64,000 nt of DNA from assembly GCA_009760855.2 (NCBI GenBank), contig WPIO01000003.1, positions 14,702,911 to 14,766,910 of the forward strand. The letters run 5' to 3'. Under the pieces are notes generated by a model that saw only the letters and a list, made by a program, of their open reading frames with translations, had not been told where the DNA came from and searched no databases. Both the position numbers and the translations under genes were made by a program. Shown here piece after piece: positions 11,533-24,584 of the stretch (position 1 is its first letter; each line of letters starts with the position of its first letter). This DNA comes from Cristatella mucedo (Eukaryota > Bryozoa > Phylactolaemata > Cristatellidae).

Positions 11533-12325
11533 TTAAGGGGGGTGTCAAGAAAATACCTACAAAATTTGTCTGACAATCAAATATGTGTTTATAGTACCTT
11601 TCGAAAGACAAAAATGTTAGAACTAGGATCTAAAGTTCTGACGACTTCTACGTAAAAGAAAAATTGGTTATGCCAACCACGCCTAACCCGGATGTAAACC
11701 GGAAGCAACAAATCTACAAATAAAAAATGTACCGATCTCTGCATCATATGCGACTTGTATCCCAGCTTGTCGAACCTTGGTAGATCGCTATAGACGCTTG
11801 AAGCTTGTTGAGGTGCATACTTGTGACTTTTATACATCTTTATTTCCAAGGTTGGTTGGTGCCTTGTAAATTAAATAACTCAACTGATATTTCACATATC
11901 GGAATGAAATTTGAAATGCGAGTTTAGCTCTCCTTTTCCTACAGTAGTTTTTAATATTTTTTATTTCGATTTGATACATTTGGCTGTAAATTTAGGCACC
12001 AACCAACCCAGGAAATGAAGCCGTGTAAAAGTCACAAGTGTGCACCCAACAAGCTTCAAGCATCTATAGCGATCTACCAAGGTTCGACAAGTTGGGAGAC
12101 AAGTCGCATACGATGCAGAGATCGGTAAATCTTTTATTTGCAGATTTGTTGCTACCGGTTTACATCAGGGTTAGACGTGGTTTGAATAACAAATTTTGCC
12201 TTTCATGTATAAGTTGTCAGAACTTCCGATCCCAGTTCAAACATATTTGTCTTTCGAAAGGTACCATAAACACATACTCGTTTGTCCGAAAAATGTTATA
12301 GGTATTTTCTTGACTTCCCCCTTAA
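11533..12325. mobile_element. Foldback MITE with long inverted arms and TTAA ends
   Basis: The left arm (about 11537-11870) and right arm (about 12000-12321) are inverted copies. Tips read TTAAGGGGGGTGTCAAGAAA and, inverted, TTAAGGGGGAAGTCAAGAAA. Open frames in the two arms give near-identical peptides (SDLPRFDKLG, LLLPVYIRVRRG) by symmetry, not because they are genes. TTAA at both ends suggests a piggyBac/Kolobok-type target site. It lies in the intron between receptor exons 7 and 8. Confidence 0.8.
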
Positions 12326-13154
12326 GATAAGAAGTGAAAGACAGCAGCTCATTGCCTAATAAGCTCTCACTAAATCGGAAATAAAATGCTGTCCACTGTT
12401 TGGCAATGCTAACCACCAGCGGGATGGTAAGCACACAGTAAGTGGCACTGTCGGGAGAATAATGTCTAGGGCACCCTCTAATTTAACTGCATTAACCCTT
12501 CCCAGTCACTTCTAAATGCTTCATATACAATAAGGCCACGAATGATTCACACATTCCAACATAAACTAGATGGTAATGAGTGCTGATAAATCACTCTCTA
12601 ATTAAAAATGCCACACAGGCAGTTGACTCTTTGAAATCATAGAAAGGTGAAAGGGCATCAAGGGGTGGCCAAACTGCCCCACCCAAGCCATCAGGTCGAT
12701 CCAGGGGAAGCCAGCACTTGCTAGCCCTCCTTTCCACTAGCCATGTCTGGACACTGTGTTCTAATGGACTTAGCGTTCTAATATGGGGTCGGCAAAGATG
12801 TGAGTCGATGCCGTAAGCCAAAAAATCGGTTTATTGACGGGTCCAGAAATCAAAGAATCTGCAGTGTAACCATGCTTTAAACAGCAGTACACCGGTAGTT
12901 AATTCTGGTGGGCCAGCATGAAGTCAATGTCAACAAAAAAAAGTGGAACACTATTAATAAGGCAGATTAGAAACTACGATGTCTTGTGGAGAGAATCAAC
13001 AACTAAGCCTGCTGAAACCATACCTGCTACTCTGTTGATACAATCGACCGCTCTCGATAGTTTGGTTTGGCAAACATCTCCTGGGATAATAACAATAATT
13101 CTAATAATAATAAAAAGACATTTGTATACTACCCGAAGACAACTAACTGCACTG

Positions 13155-13660
13155 TTAGAGTACTTGTACAGCCATAAGCCAGCTTCTGGCTCCAGCCAAC
13201 ATATCAGAACTACTCCTCCACCATGCTAGGCATCGTATCACCTGCTTTTTCTGAAACATATCCCTTAGCTATACGTCAAATCAACCTCAAATTCTTTGGA
13301 AACCGTACCTTTTGTTCGTATGCTCCTAGAGCCTGGCATTCACTCCAGACTAACGACATCCCAGACTTGACATTTAAAAAGAAGCTAAAGACACATTTTA
13401 TCACAGCATTTAGTAGGTCATTGTGATTCGACCTTTGTGAGCTTATGCATACTGACACTGTGAACTGCCACTAAACAAATTTACACGTTGACCCTCTAAA
13501 TTTCACCTCTAACCATGTTATGCTTGCTGATACTGCGCATATTACCACTAACCATTTGATCATTCTTCCTTTACAGCGTATGCAAAGTGCATAGAATGAG
13601 ACTATGTTCTCTGACGGTGCTATACAATTTTTTACTAATATTCTTATTAGGTACAATGCT
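13155..13660 (+). mobile_element. L2-like LINE 3' copy, degenerate
   Basis: Remnants of SAFSETYP, QINLKFFGNRTFCSYAPRAW, KKKLKTHF, then 3' UTR and a decayed hairpin (GTGCATAGAATGAGACTATGTTC). It lies in the intron between receptor exons 7 and 8. Confidence 0.75.
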
Positions 13661-14133
13661 ATGAAGAGAGGGCTCCAACAGCAACGTCAAACTTCACATA
13701 TACAAAGCTCAATGGCACTAAAGATGGCCTTCTTGCCCATGGGGACGGCTAAGCCTTGTCACCAGTGTCCCTCGGTTGACAGATTGAATTGCCGCTCGTT
13801 CACAAATACCAGATAGTTTTGCAAAGCATAGTGGTATCGACTACTACCACTTATGCTATCAACGTTGTGATGCATATTCGGAAGAGAAGCTTCTCTATCG
13901 TAGTCACGCCAACCATGCCACACCTATCATGAGATTATTACAAATGAGTTCAAATGATCTTGTATTGAGATTGGGATTGTCTTAGATCGGGTGAGATTAG
14001 TTGGAATAGGCTAATAAAAGAGCATACTTGTAATTAAAAGAGGCCGACAGGCTTTATCGTATGTAACACGTACGAAGCAGCAGCAGCGATGCAAAATCCT
14101 AAGCGGCAGATACCCTATGCTGCTGCAACTCAC

Positions 14134-14418
14134 ACGGCGCAATAACGTCGATGGATGACGAGTCGTTGCCATATTGGCTATTGGCAAAGCATATATACGT
14201 CCCATAGCCATCCTGGCGTAGGCTGGCAATAAGTAAGAAGCTTTTCACAGTGAATATCGAGCTGCTGATAGTTGTGACATTCCAACTAGAATATGTGGAC
14301 ATGTTTTTTGTCCATGTAATAGTCGGCAGAGGGTTTCCATAGGCTGAACAAGCCAAAGTAATAGGCTTTCCAAAGTAACCCACAGTAGTGGCTGGACCAC
14401 GAGCAATCACTGGTTTTG
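14134..14418 (-). CDS. IgSF receptor exon 7: Ig domain 5
   Basis: Acceptor TTTTTTGCAG|CA; the consensus donor GTGAGT leaves CCGT, phase 1-1, 285 nt, residues 404-498. A complete I-set Ig domain: GKPITLAC (Cys427), PTITW (Trp439) and DGYGTYIC (Cys480) with FANSQYG. The KP...GKP..L.C pattern is typical of adhesion-type Ig domains. It is the membrane-proximal Ig, followed by FN3. Confidence 0.85.
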
Positions 14419-17400
14419 CTGCAAAAAATGTGTGTAGACAGAAATGAGATTATCAAACTGGCATATGACGACTGATTCTAGTAAGAATAAAACATGTGGT
14501 AAACGCTCTGGCCTGGACCATGCCTACTTGGTGGACATGCTCAAGCATCGTGCTTACACTGCATAGGTGAAGCAACGACTACGAAGGGCACATGCTCAAC
14601 GAACGCTACTCATATCACAGCAAAACGAGCGAACTACTGAGCGTACAGCATGCTTGGGAAGCGCAGCACATGTGAATGCCCTGAGTTTATCACTAAGTAC
14701 TTGTCAACACCGATGGCAAGGCACGAGGTCAAGGCTTGCCAGAAACAACAGCTTGTCTACACATGCAACCATGCACATCCTGAACACTAGAGCACGTGAA
14801 GCTCAAAAATCGCACAGCCTTGCTTGGCAAGCCAAGTGCATAGGAGATCAAATTGAAACGACCGAAAGTGTTTCTGCTGAGAAATGATGGTGGAATGAAG
14901 CCTGCCTAGGGCAGTCTAAATAGGAAGATATCGTAAGCAGCATGCTAAACGCCAGATCCCCATGCAATGCTATGCCACCAAAACGGACAAGTGCGTTCGC
15001 ATAGCATGTCGGTATTTAAGTCATAGATACTAATCAACAAATAATATTTATCACATACCAAGCAAATACCTCCTATTCATGCCCTTAGGCATGACATCAT
15101 AAGCATCGTGACTGGATCAGCCAATAAACTAAAATGTAGCAGAACGAACAACTGTCAAGGCAAAGCAGCAGATCATAGAGGTAAACACCGTTACATCGAG
15201 AGAAAAACCGTAATCACATACTAGCAAAGAAAAAAGCTGCCTGAAATGAAAACCTGCAAGGAAATTCATCTGTCGCCGTACAAAGGCAATGAAAATCTCT
15301 TGATAAAAATCATAATGATAATAATGATAACTATAAGTCTTATGTAAAAGATAGCACTATTTAATTTCTATTCAGATGCTTTACAACTCGCTGAAGGAGA
15401 AGCAATACCAACAATAAATAAAAAGCAAAGCATCCAGCTTAGCTTAAGGCAGCAATCAGCAGAAACAAACTTAGAGATAGAAGAAGCGTTCACACAAAAG
15501 ATTTTGTCGAAAGAGAGCAGTGGAGATGCATAATGGCACTCAAAAGGGACGAAGTGTTTAATCCTACGTTATATAGGAAGCTGCATTTACCAGTGCGCTA
15601 AAATCTTACAGATTTAATCACATAGGATTGTGCTAATAACACGGCATCAAAGCGAGCAATACATGCACTCATCCTGAAAATAGGCGCAACTTATTTTCAC
15701 TAAAGAGAAGCCCTTTGTTCAAAAAAGAGAAGCCTTGTGTTCAAAAGCTACACTTGTGCAACCACAAACAGTATATGCCACATTGCCGTCTAGCCACATG
15801 CCTCTGGTGCTTGTTTTACCAATCACAGCGATTAACCGTGTAAGAGTAGGATTGGCCACTAGTAGGTCGGATGGTCCACCATATGCAATGTTTTCCATTT
15901 GGAACAAGAGAACATACTTTGGAAAACTTAGCCAACACCACCTCTAACATTTGTTAGTGCTATAGCATAACCAATTCACTTAAGCATCTATGTGGCTAGA
16001 GTGAGATGCTTAGAACTGACTACCAAAAACTGACAGAACTGACTACCATTGCAAGATCATAGTTGGCTTCACACCACGATTATCAAGAAATAAACTCACC
16101 TTTCACGTGTCTCACATGTTGTAATCGAGGCGCTCTGGCTCCACTGAGGCAAGCTGAGAGCCAAGCAAGGATCAGAGGACAAGCTGAGTAAAGACTAAGC
16201 AACGAGCTATGAAAAACCCAACCCCTCTGCAGCCAATGATACTGTGCTCAGTGAGAGCAGAACCACCGAGATAACTCGGCAGCCATTCCTATGAGCTGGA
16301 TGACACACCGAGTAGATAAGGCCTCATCCCCTTGGCTCAATCCACGACATGCCGCCTTATCGAGCTATTCGAGAAAACTGGCCGTGGCTGGCATGCGCAG
16401 TGGCAGGGCAGCAGCCGACCTGCCGGAGCCGGCTTATGAACTTTCATTAGCCAGAAGCACCTGCTGTAATTCGAGGTCAGTTTGGTAAGGCTTGCACTCC
16501 ATCTATCCACCGTTCAAAATTTGGTTTTTAGGTTAAAGTTGCAGTCGCACTGAAGCCCACGGTCGTTCGGTGGGCTGGTAGTGTAAGACAAGTGGGAAGG
16601 CTGCAAGCGACCACTAGCAACATATTAGCAAAGCGACTGCAGCACCAACAATTCGCTGGGGTACTACAATGCAGCAAAATCTTGGTCAAGCTGCTTCTGT
16701 GGCCTTGCACTGCTATACAGGGCACATTGAGAGATCAAAATTTACCCATGGTCGACGATATAACTATTGCACATATATCGATATCCTTCAGCAAAGTACT
16801 CACATGACCCCATCCAACCGCAGCCAAGCAGCTCAGCTACTGACTAGATTGTTCAACAAGTCATGGCAGAATACGATCGACTCGACCGAGAATCTGACGA
16901 GTTCTAGCTGCCCGAATCACACATCTGCCTGAGTTTTTGAGATTTAAAGAGCTTGTACTATTTAAGACACAAAGAAATATTTAGCAAGCAAACTTTCATT
17001 CGAGTGGTGCTACCAAACCTAAGGCTAGCTGCTGCAAAGACAGCTGCTACAACCCAGCAGGCATGGGCAAGGCCAATCAACATGCCAATCAATACATGCA
17101 TGTGTCCAAGGCCACTCAATCCCTGCAATAAATGCCTACAGAAAACCCTTGACCACACAGAACTGCCTCGACTTTACACGAATTTCACGAGCATACGGTT
17201 TGAAAGGATAATCACGGCAATGTACGGTATATCTTTCCTGAATTACTCACATATCTTTACTGAATTACTGAGTTGGTAGCTTTTTCGACAAGCTTAGCTA
17301 TCTGAAATGCTTCAAATGAAAGGTCATTCGGGAATCTAATGTATGCAAGATGAATTTTTGGATATGTAGAATGTTCAAGGACAAGGGAGGGCGAACTGAA

Positions 17401-17429
17401 AGCAGCCTTAACGAAACAAATGGTGAGCC

Positions 17430-17600
17430 GTTATGACACACTAGGTAAGGTGGTTGCTTCTCACGACCTCTATCCCCAGGTCGTGGGTTCGACTCCTGCA
17501 GCGGGCGATCCATTATAGCTGCTGCAAGCGATGGTGATATCCGTAAAGCTCTTCTGTCGCTATACAAAAGAGACTGTTGAATCAGCTAATTTTTTATATG
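17430..17600 (+). mobile_element. SINE A copy (second, degraded copy at 17712-17880)
   Basis: TGACACACTAGGTAAGGTGG head, CAGGTCGTGGGTTCGACTCC B-box, CTATACAAAAGAGACTGTTG end. A weaker copy follows in the same orientation. Both are in the intron between receptor exons 6 and 7. Other decayed copies lie at 20195-20390 and 29437-29600 (plus) and 27015-27180 (minus). Confidence 0.72.
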
Positions 17601-18281
17601 CAGTACTGAAGGGAATCATCTGCTACCGAAATAAGACATTGCCCTTTCCAAGCAATTCTGAGATTTTCTTTGTGGGCTCTATGCTGATATTGTTCCACTT
17701 AAATTAAAAAGAATGGTAGCAAGTAGCTAGGGGTAATGTTCTTGCTCTTCACGACACAGGTCATGGATTAGAGTCCAGCCACGAGCGGTCCTGTAATGCC
17801 CACTGCAAGTGGTGGTGATAGCCTTTGAGGCTATTTTGATGCTATATCAATGAGACTGCTAATTCATCTAACATTTCTTACTTTCTAGCTACTGACGACC
17901 ATCTTGCTGCTTGTTGCACTCGGGCGCGAGACTGCGTTACATGTCCGTGAATAAAAAAGGCTACATAATGAACCAATTACCGTGTTTGTTGGAATCTCAG
18001 AACTTGCTTTCTCATAAGAATCACATTGAGGCTAGAAAGTAGCCGATACCCTGACTCACTAATTCGACAGCAAGAACAACTGCAATGACTATAAATTGCA
18101 GGGTTCAAATGAGGAATTCATAATGCCAACTATCCAACTGGTCTGCCATACCAAGCAGAATCAGACACTGAAAAACCACTAACAGCATGAACATTGAGTG
18201 TAGGATAACAGCTATGTCCTACTGCAATGCCACACACAAAGGAAAGCAAATGACATGCCATTGAAATTCTACTTATCTTAC

Positions 18282-18458
18282 CAAAAACGGATATGTTACA
18301 CATTTCTGATGCTGCAGGACCTGCAGTGTTGTAAACTGTGCAGACGTATGCCCCACTAGAGGTCAGGTTAACAAATGGCATTATCAGTACACCTGTTGAC
18401 AAACCGGTACGAATTGTCAGGCCATTCTGAGTCCAATTATATAGAGCAGCAGGATTTC
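18282..18458 (-). CDS. IgSF receptor exon 6: second half of Ig domain 4
   Basis: Acceptor CTCTTTTAG|GA and donor TTTG|GTAAGA, phase 1-1, 177 nt, residues 345-403. It has the C-strand Trp353 (YNWTQNG) and the F strand TSSGAYVCTV with Cys384, pairing with Cys339. The intron upstream is about 2.2 kb and the one downstream about 3.9 kb. Confidence 0.83.
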
Positions 18459-20638
18459 CTAAAAGAGAAAAGATGGTCGATACCATCAGACATCATGTAT
18501 ACATCAACAAAAAGGAGATGATTTTCGAGCAGCTAAAGATATACGTTTTAGAAAAAATTTAAATGTTTTCGTGTTTAAAGCAAACTTTGCTTCTTCTGTG
18601 ACAATCTCTCCAACTCCTCACCCCCAAAAATATTGACCCGAGTGATTAAAAACAGGCTCGTCAGCAAGCTGGAATTAATCCTGAATGTTGCCGATGCCGA
18701 CGGTTTCTTCTTCCTAAGCCTTCCCTTCCTGCTCTTTGTGCTTCGGCTGTTTCCTGTGGGCATTTTCAAATTCGACAGAATCATCGGTAGCCAAAAGGTC
18801 GGTTCACGCAAATGTGAGCTTCTTGGAAAGAACTTGCTTAAGCTGAGTACAGTTAAACGCGATGGCGACTTACCTCTCACATTTTCCTTGCCCAAGACGC
18901 ATGAGCTGCTTTGATCTCATCGGTCCTGAATTTATTTATTTAAATAAATAAAACATTAACAATGCTCTGGAAAACTGGACGTATTGTAAACCATTTTTGA
19001 AAACGTCTATTTTAAAATAAATTAAAAATCTATGCAGTACTTAAGCAACTGGGATAAATGAGGGCGCCATTGCTTCAGGGCGCAGGCCAAACAACACCAA
19101 TATCTCCAATGCCTCGCTTACAACGGCACTGTTCGCGGTTCATAATAGTGTGCACTGGTTCAACCACAACTCTTTACACTAATGAAAACACAGGTTGTAC
19201 AGCTCCCTGAGAGCACGCAATCTCTTTCTTGGCATTCAATATAGGCTGACAATTATGCGCATAGACTGATTACCGATAAGATAACTGTACAATTGCAGCA
19301 TGCATAACCATTCCAATGACAATTTAAAATGACAAAGCAAATGCCGCAAGGCACAGGTGAGCTTTTAACTTCAATTTAAATGTCTGCAAATCAAGGGTGT
19401 GGTGAGGTACTGCAACCACAGCAACTCAGGCTTCAACAATCGCAACAAAAGAAATTAAAGTATGCCACGATTTGAGTGTATCCACAAGGCATCGTCCTAT
19501 ACAGCAAGTGCATTCTCATGCAATGGACTACTAAGGCACGGTATTGGTCTAGGTCTTGGCAGTTCATTTTCATAAGAACACCTGGGCGCAACAGTGCGAA
19601 ACAATGTGGATACCTATGAAATATCAAGTACTACTACATGCAATCAAAATTGAAGATTTTTGCAGTCGATTTCGCATGTATGTGCACTGTATAGCAGTGA
19701 TTCGTTGAGCCTGAAAGCTATGGCTGATATGAGTCAAGTGATATTAGCGATACTGGTGATAGTAGTCAGCAGCTCTATGACTTAGTTGTGTAGAAATGTA
19801 GGGTCTACACAAAATATCGGCTGGGTCCTCTGTACCGACAAATGATCATAATAAGAGAAACCAGGTGTGAAAAGCAACAAAAATGTAAGGCCTAAACAAG
19901 ATTTAGGCTTGGTCTGAAGCATAGGTAAATAATCATAATGAGAGGATCCAGTGGCAAAAAGCAACAGACGAAAGAATTTCAGCATGTTATTCTATGCGAG
20001 TTGTCATGTTATGTTATGTTATGGTATGAGAGAAAATTTGGAAAAGAGCTGAAAAATTAGTAACATGACACTATCTGAAGCTTGATGGGGAACCAGCACA
20101 GGTCAGAGAGAAGTGGTCATGAGCCTATTACAACGTTACAGACAAACATACTTTGCTGTCGTTTTTTTGAAGCTAATGTGCTTAATTGCAGGGACAGAGA
20201 GACCTGAGTCATAGTAGAGGGGAGGTAGTTCACAAACATCACGACCTTGGTCAAGGGATCGAGTACTTTGGCAGGCTATTCATTATTGCCTGCCGCGAGC
20301 CAATGACAGCTGCTAAGGCTCTTCTCCTGCTAAAACAAGAGAAGCTGTTCAGTCAGCTTTACTTTTTAAGTGAAGGTATCTGAAACTAAAGTAGATGCGA
20401 TACATGAATGGTCGAATTCAGCTGCAGCCCCATTATTTAAGCAAGCCCAAATGATTTCTACCAACAAATACTGTCACTAACCAAACATCACTCAAATGAG
20501 AAGGCTGGGCTGATGGTCTACCACAAACTGCCAAATAAAGTAAGAGCATATGGATCACAAAGAGCTATTCGCAATGCCATAGTGCATTGCATGGGCTGCA
20601 GACGACATAGGTACGAGAATAAAGGGCATATTTATTAC

Positions 20639-20728
20639 CTGGGTCGCTGACGTTGCATATCAGACTAATATTATCTCCAGACGAAATGTTAACCGAGCTT
20701 GGGTATACGATCGGCTTACTTGGTATAT
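20639..20728 (-). CDS. IgSF receptor exon 5: first half of Ig domain 4
   Basis: A short 90-nt exon: acceptor TTTATAG|AT, donor CCAG|GTAATA, phase 1-1. It encodes residues 315-344 with SGDNISLIC (Cys339), the B strand of an Ig domain completed in exon 6. Too short to be obvious alone; it is supported by frame, phase and the conserved GDxxxLxC pattern. Confidence 0.78.
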
Positions 20729-20885
20729 CTATAAAAATAAACAGAATAAAAGAGTAGTCGATTGTTACTGCCTACTCGGCAACAGCTCACAGTAGCAAGA
20801 TCGCAAACAGCGAATTAAATATTTAAGTGATTATGGAAAAGCTACTCAAAGATGATCTGAAATAAGAAAACACAAAATGGCTTAC

Positions 20886-21050
20886 ATTTAACATCCAAAG
20901 TGATGTTGCTAGAAATGTTCAAGTTAAGCAGTTGGTTGACAAAGTTCGAAGTGGTGCAGATATATATGCCAGCTGCTTGCCTCTGTATGTGACTCACATA
21001 CAAGTACGATACTCCTCCTATAGTGTTGTTCAACTGGATGGTGCTCCCAC
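20886..21050 (-). CDS. IgSF receptor exon 4: second half of Ig domain 3
   Basis: Two AG acceptors lie close together. Only the one after AAAATGTAG keeps phase 1, so the exon starts with GT GGG AGC. It encodes GSTIQL, an E strand SYLYVSHIQ, and the F strand AGIYICTTS with Cys291, pairing with Cys242 of exon 3. The donor is AAAT|GTAAGC. Residues 260-314. Confidence 0.82.
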
Positions 21051-21104
21051 CTACATTTTGCAAAAACTACAGGTAAAAATCAGCCATCAGCTTAATCAAT
21101 AGTA

Positions 21105-21310
21105 ACAATACCAGTGAAATTTGTATAGCATCCAAAGAGAAATTAATCTCGTTCTAGGCACTTGAAATATGCTGCAAAGGAATCCTGGCAATTGGTTAGT
21201 GATAACATGTGCAGTGTCAGCATTCGTAAGTATGCAAAAGACAATCCATACGGACCAAGCAAATGTAATGAGAAATAAGTATGCTTGTATTTCTTTTAAA
21301 ATGCCAAGTA
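21105..21310 (-). mobile_element. L2-like LINE 3' tail remnant
   Basis: ATAGTAACAATACC tail, CATCCAAAGAGAAATTAATC, TCTAGGCACTTGAAATATGC and the family 3' UTR (GTTAGTGATAACATGTGC). It lies in the intron splitting Ig domain 3. Confidence 0.65.
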
Positions 21311-21377
21311 CGAGAATTTCGTGATCAATGTGGATGCCAGACTATGGATACGAGCAAGGAAGAACATAGCTGCTTAC

Positions 21378-21503
21378 TTGTGTTAGGCGCTGTCCATGAT
21401 ATGGAGGGCAGCGGCTTTCCCTGAGCCGAGCACGTCAGCATAATATCACTACCTTCCACAATTGAAGCTGCAGATGATCTTAGTAAAACATTCCTAGAAC
21501 CAT
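21378..21503 (-). CDS. IgSF receptor exon 3: first half of Ig domain 3
   Basis: Acceptor TTTTGCAG|AT and donor ACAA|GTAAGC; 126 nt, phase 1-1, residues 218-259. It carries the B and C strands of an Ig domain: EGSDIMLTC (Cys242) and LPSISW (Trp254). The F-strand cysteine is in the next exon, so an intron splits this domain. Confidence 0.82.
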
Positions 21504-21885
21504 CTGCAAAAGTTTACATACATCAGCAGCTCTCCTAATATGTAACAGAAACTATATAACAGCTTAACAAACAATGCAAAATAGTTTAGTAAAATGTAAG
21601 AAACGTTACCCACAGCGACCTCGTGTAAAGCAGGAGTAAAAACATAGCAAATTGTTATCTTTGACTGAATCTAAACTCTAGATTTGAAGTACCAGCCTGT
21701 CGTGTCTTCGAAAATGAAGATTAGAATAGCTATTGCCACGAAAATCAAATATAAATGAGGGAATGACAGATGCTGGGAACGGCTATTGCCGAGCTGGCAG
21801 CATCAACAAAACTGTGGTCCTTTCACGATACTATACATGCATGGGTTACTCATCATTAGCAACTCCAGCAAACACATCTACTTAC

Positions 21886-22173
21886 AACTGACATTCAGAA
21901 AAGCAGTAGAACTGTTACTGCCAAGAATATTGTTGGCAACACATGTGAGTGACGCTCCATCATCCAAGTAACTGGGGACGAAGCTGATGATGCCAATAAC
22001 ATCTCCACTGCTGTTGGACGTCGCAGATACGTTGGATTGCTGTAGAACACCACCTTTGTACCACGTGATATTCGGAGCAGGGTAACCACCAAGAGACTGA
22101 CATGTTACCATGGATATGCGACCTTCGATCATATCCAGGGCCGACTGTGATATTGAAGGCAATCCTGGCAAAT
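21886..22173 (-). CDS. IgSF receptor exon 2: Ig domain 2
   Basis: Acceptor TATTTTAG|AT and donor AGTT|GTAAGT give a symmetric phase 1-1 exon of 288 nt encoding residues 122-217. A complete I-set-like Ig domain is visible: SMVTC (Cys146), NITWYKG (Trp159), and DDGASLTC (Cys199) followed by NNILGSNSS. Four or more NxS/T sequons suggest a glycosylated extracellular module. The frame continues exactly from exon 1 (split codon G|AT). Confidence 0.85.
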
Positions 22174-23493
22174 CTAAAATAGCAGATCCAAACTTTGAAA
22201 GTTGAGAAAAAGACGATAACATGACGATCTGGCATTCCAAGATTGAGACATTGAGATGGGCGTAAAAAAAGATCAAAACTCATAACTAAGGCTACTGCTG
22301 CAGTAGGGCTCGAGTCTACCAAAGGAACATACCGGTTGTCAACACTTTTTCCGACAAGAAAAGAATGCTTTTATTGGTCTCGTGGGTTAAACCTGGACCC
22401 CAGGGGCCGAAAGCCAGTATCTCAAGCCTGTCCCAATCAAACAGATAAAAGAAAATAAATAAGAATGAAAGACTGGGAGAAGAGTCGGCCAGGAAGTTGA
22501 TAGATACTTCAAAATCAAAAATGATGGGAAGTAAGCTTATGTTGTACATCCATCCACACTGTGGTGGGCTATGCTTTTTTGTATGTGACGACATTTATCA
22601 AGCCAAGCTGGCTTACTGATCTTTCAATATTTGACCGGTAGCAACAGCACACAAATGTGTATTCAGTCAGCATCATTGTCGATGGTTACTTGATCAATCA
22701 AATTCATTTGTTACAAATCAAACATGACGTTCTATTAAGAAACCTTGCTGATTTCAGTGTCGATTAGTGAAGTGGAAGCATAGCAAACCAGTTTTCCTAT
22801 CATTTAAAAAAAGAATAGCTCCATACAGGTTGTGGCAGTGCGAGGGTCTGTTTCTGGATTCATAGATGGGTGCAAAAGCTTGGTAGTCTTTTTACGAAAC
22901 TTGCAACTACATTAAGAAGTCAATATAATAGTACCATAAAAATACAGTACGGCTTTGCAACTTTTAATTCTGCCTGTTTATTAAAACAATATGCAATAGA
23001 ATAAAGAGCTTTGAAAATACCTTTATAGTTTCGTGGTGGCTGTCATTATAGAACAAAAGTGAAGCATGCATAGCTGAGGATTTGCCAAACCCAAAAGACT
23101 GTCTACACGAATGTCTGACATAATAGTTTCTATACAAGTGCAGATAAGAAATAACTGACACGACTTGTATTGTCTAAATCCAGAATTACTCAAATCACGC
23201 AGCTGACACGTCGGTTATATAATCAAGGTGTAGCAGTTAGACTTAACATAATGTACTGTTTTAGTTAGTAACCGAGAAACAGTTTTTCAAAATAAAAAAG
23301 GGTACTCATCTTATTGGTGATGTAAACACGAGATAAATGCCGGCCCTTTGATAAATTAAACTCCACGAAAAGTAGCCTTAATTATAGCGATCAGAATCTA
23401 GGTCATAGATAAGGAGGCGGCTGCAGCAACTTGACCTTTGAGACACGCCAACCGTCTGGAATGTGCAACACTACTATTACTATCGGTCTTGAG

Positions 23494-23940
23494 CAGAGGT
23501 CGGCAAACTCTGGCCTGTGGGCCAGATCCGGCCTAGCTAGTGCTTCAGTCCGGCCTAGCGGCCCCCTAGTTATTTATTGATGGATCCGGCCTATTTGAGT
23601 TGTGCCGGTTTTCTTCCCCTTCACAATAGAGGTACTTTGAGTGACGAGTATTACAACGAACGAGTTCAGGAGGCACGAGCCGTCTCGGCTGCTTTTTGCT
23701 TTGAGTTGAGAGCCAACTGCAATTGTGCATGACTTTTTTCTTCGCGTGTTCCGCAGTATGATTTTCGAACTACGACTTTGCTTTGCGCATGGCTGCTATC
23801 CGTGACGAATTTTCACCTGAAAGTGTTAACGCAGAGGTCGGCAAAATCCGGCCTTCATGCCAGATAGGCCCCAGCTAGCACTCCAGTGCGGCCTAAAGCC
23901 ACCCTAGTTATTTATAGTTGGATCTGGCCTAGTTAATAAT
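23494..23940 (+). repeat. Paired hAT-like MITE end repeats
   Basis: Two direct copies of about 105 bases, at 23494-23602 and 23832-23940, both start CAGAGGTCGGCAAA and share GGCC-rich sequence and CCTAGTTATTTAT. CAGxGGTCGGCAAAC...GGCC is typical of hAT MITE termini. The 230 bases between them are unrecognised. It lies in the receptor's first intron. Confidence 0.5.
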
Positions 23941-23942
23941 TA

Positions 23943-24060
23943 TAATAATAATAATACGTTTGATATAGCACCCTAGAGAGAACTCAATCTCTTTCTAGGG
24001 ACTTTACATTTTGCTGCAAAAGAAGCACGATCGAATGGTTAGTAATTGAATTGTCGTGGT
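23943..24060 (-). mobile_element. L2-like LINE 3' tail
   Basis: (ATAAT)n then TATAGCACCCTAGAGAGAACTCAATCTC and the 3' UTR start (GCTGCAAAAGAAGCACGATC). Severely 5' truncated. Confidence 0.75.
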
Positions 24061-24584
24061 TTTGTTCCTCTTCATTACTGCTGGTTGCAGTTCAAACTGT
24101 TAACCTTGTTTATTTTTAGAACTGATATCAGGTGCTTGTATGAACAGAAGCGCATGGCCGGGTAGGGGTGATAAATGTCTACCTCTATAATTGTCGTGCG
24201 TGTCCGTGGGTCAGTTGTGGCTTTTTGTTGGTTTGTTCGTCTGGCCACGCCCACTCCGGTTCGACAGAGTGGGCGTGACCGGATTAGGCTACTCAACCGC
24301 ACAAACTGCTAGTCAGTCACAGTGCACCAAGCCAATAATGCAGCAATACTGACCAATGTTGACTCAGGTGCCATAGTCACGTGCCTATCGACCACTGTGG
24401 GTGCCTCGTGCTCAAGTATCTCAATTAAAGGTAACACAGGCGCCCACGCCTACTTGCCTAGACGACAGCCGGTGGATATGTAGTAGCACCGGTGGCTAAC
24501 TTGACACCGACATTTTGTACAGCTGAAGCAAATGTCTACCTTTATGCTTTCTAGACTGCAGCAGCATGCACCTGCTAGCTGTTA

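Noticed and set aside
11589-12301. Two similar ORFs on opposite strands
   Set aside because: They are the two arms of the foldback element read in mirror orientation. No protein family is recognised.
18575-18914. Overlapping open frames of 93 and 106 codons on both strands
   Set aside because: No domain, no splice signals fitting the receptor phase, and flanked by ATTT repeats. Probably an unrecognised repeat or chance.
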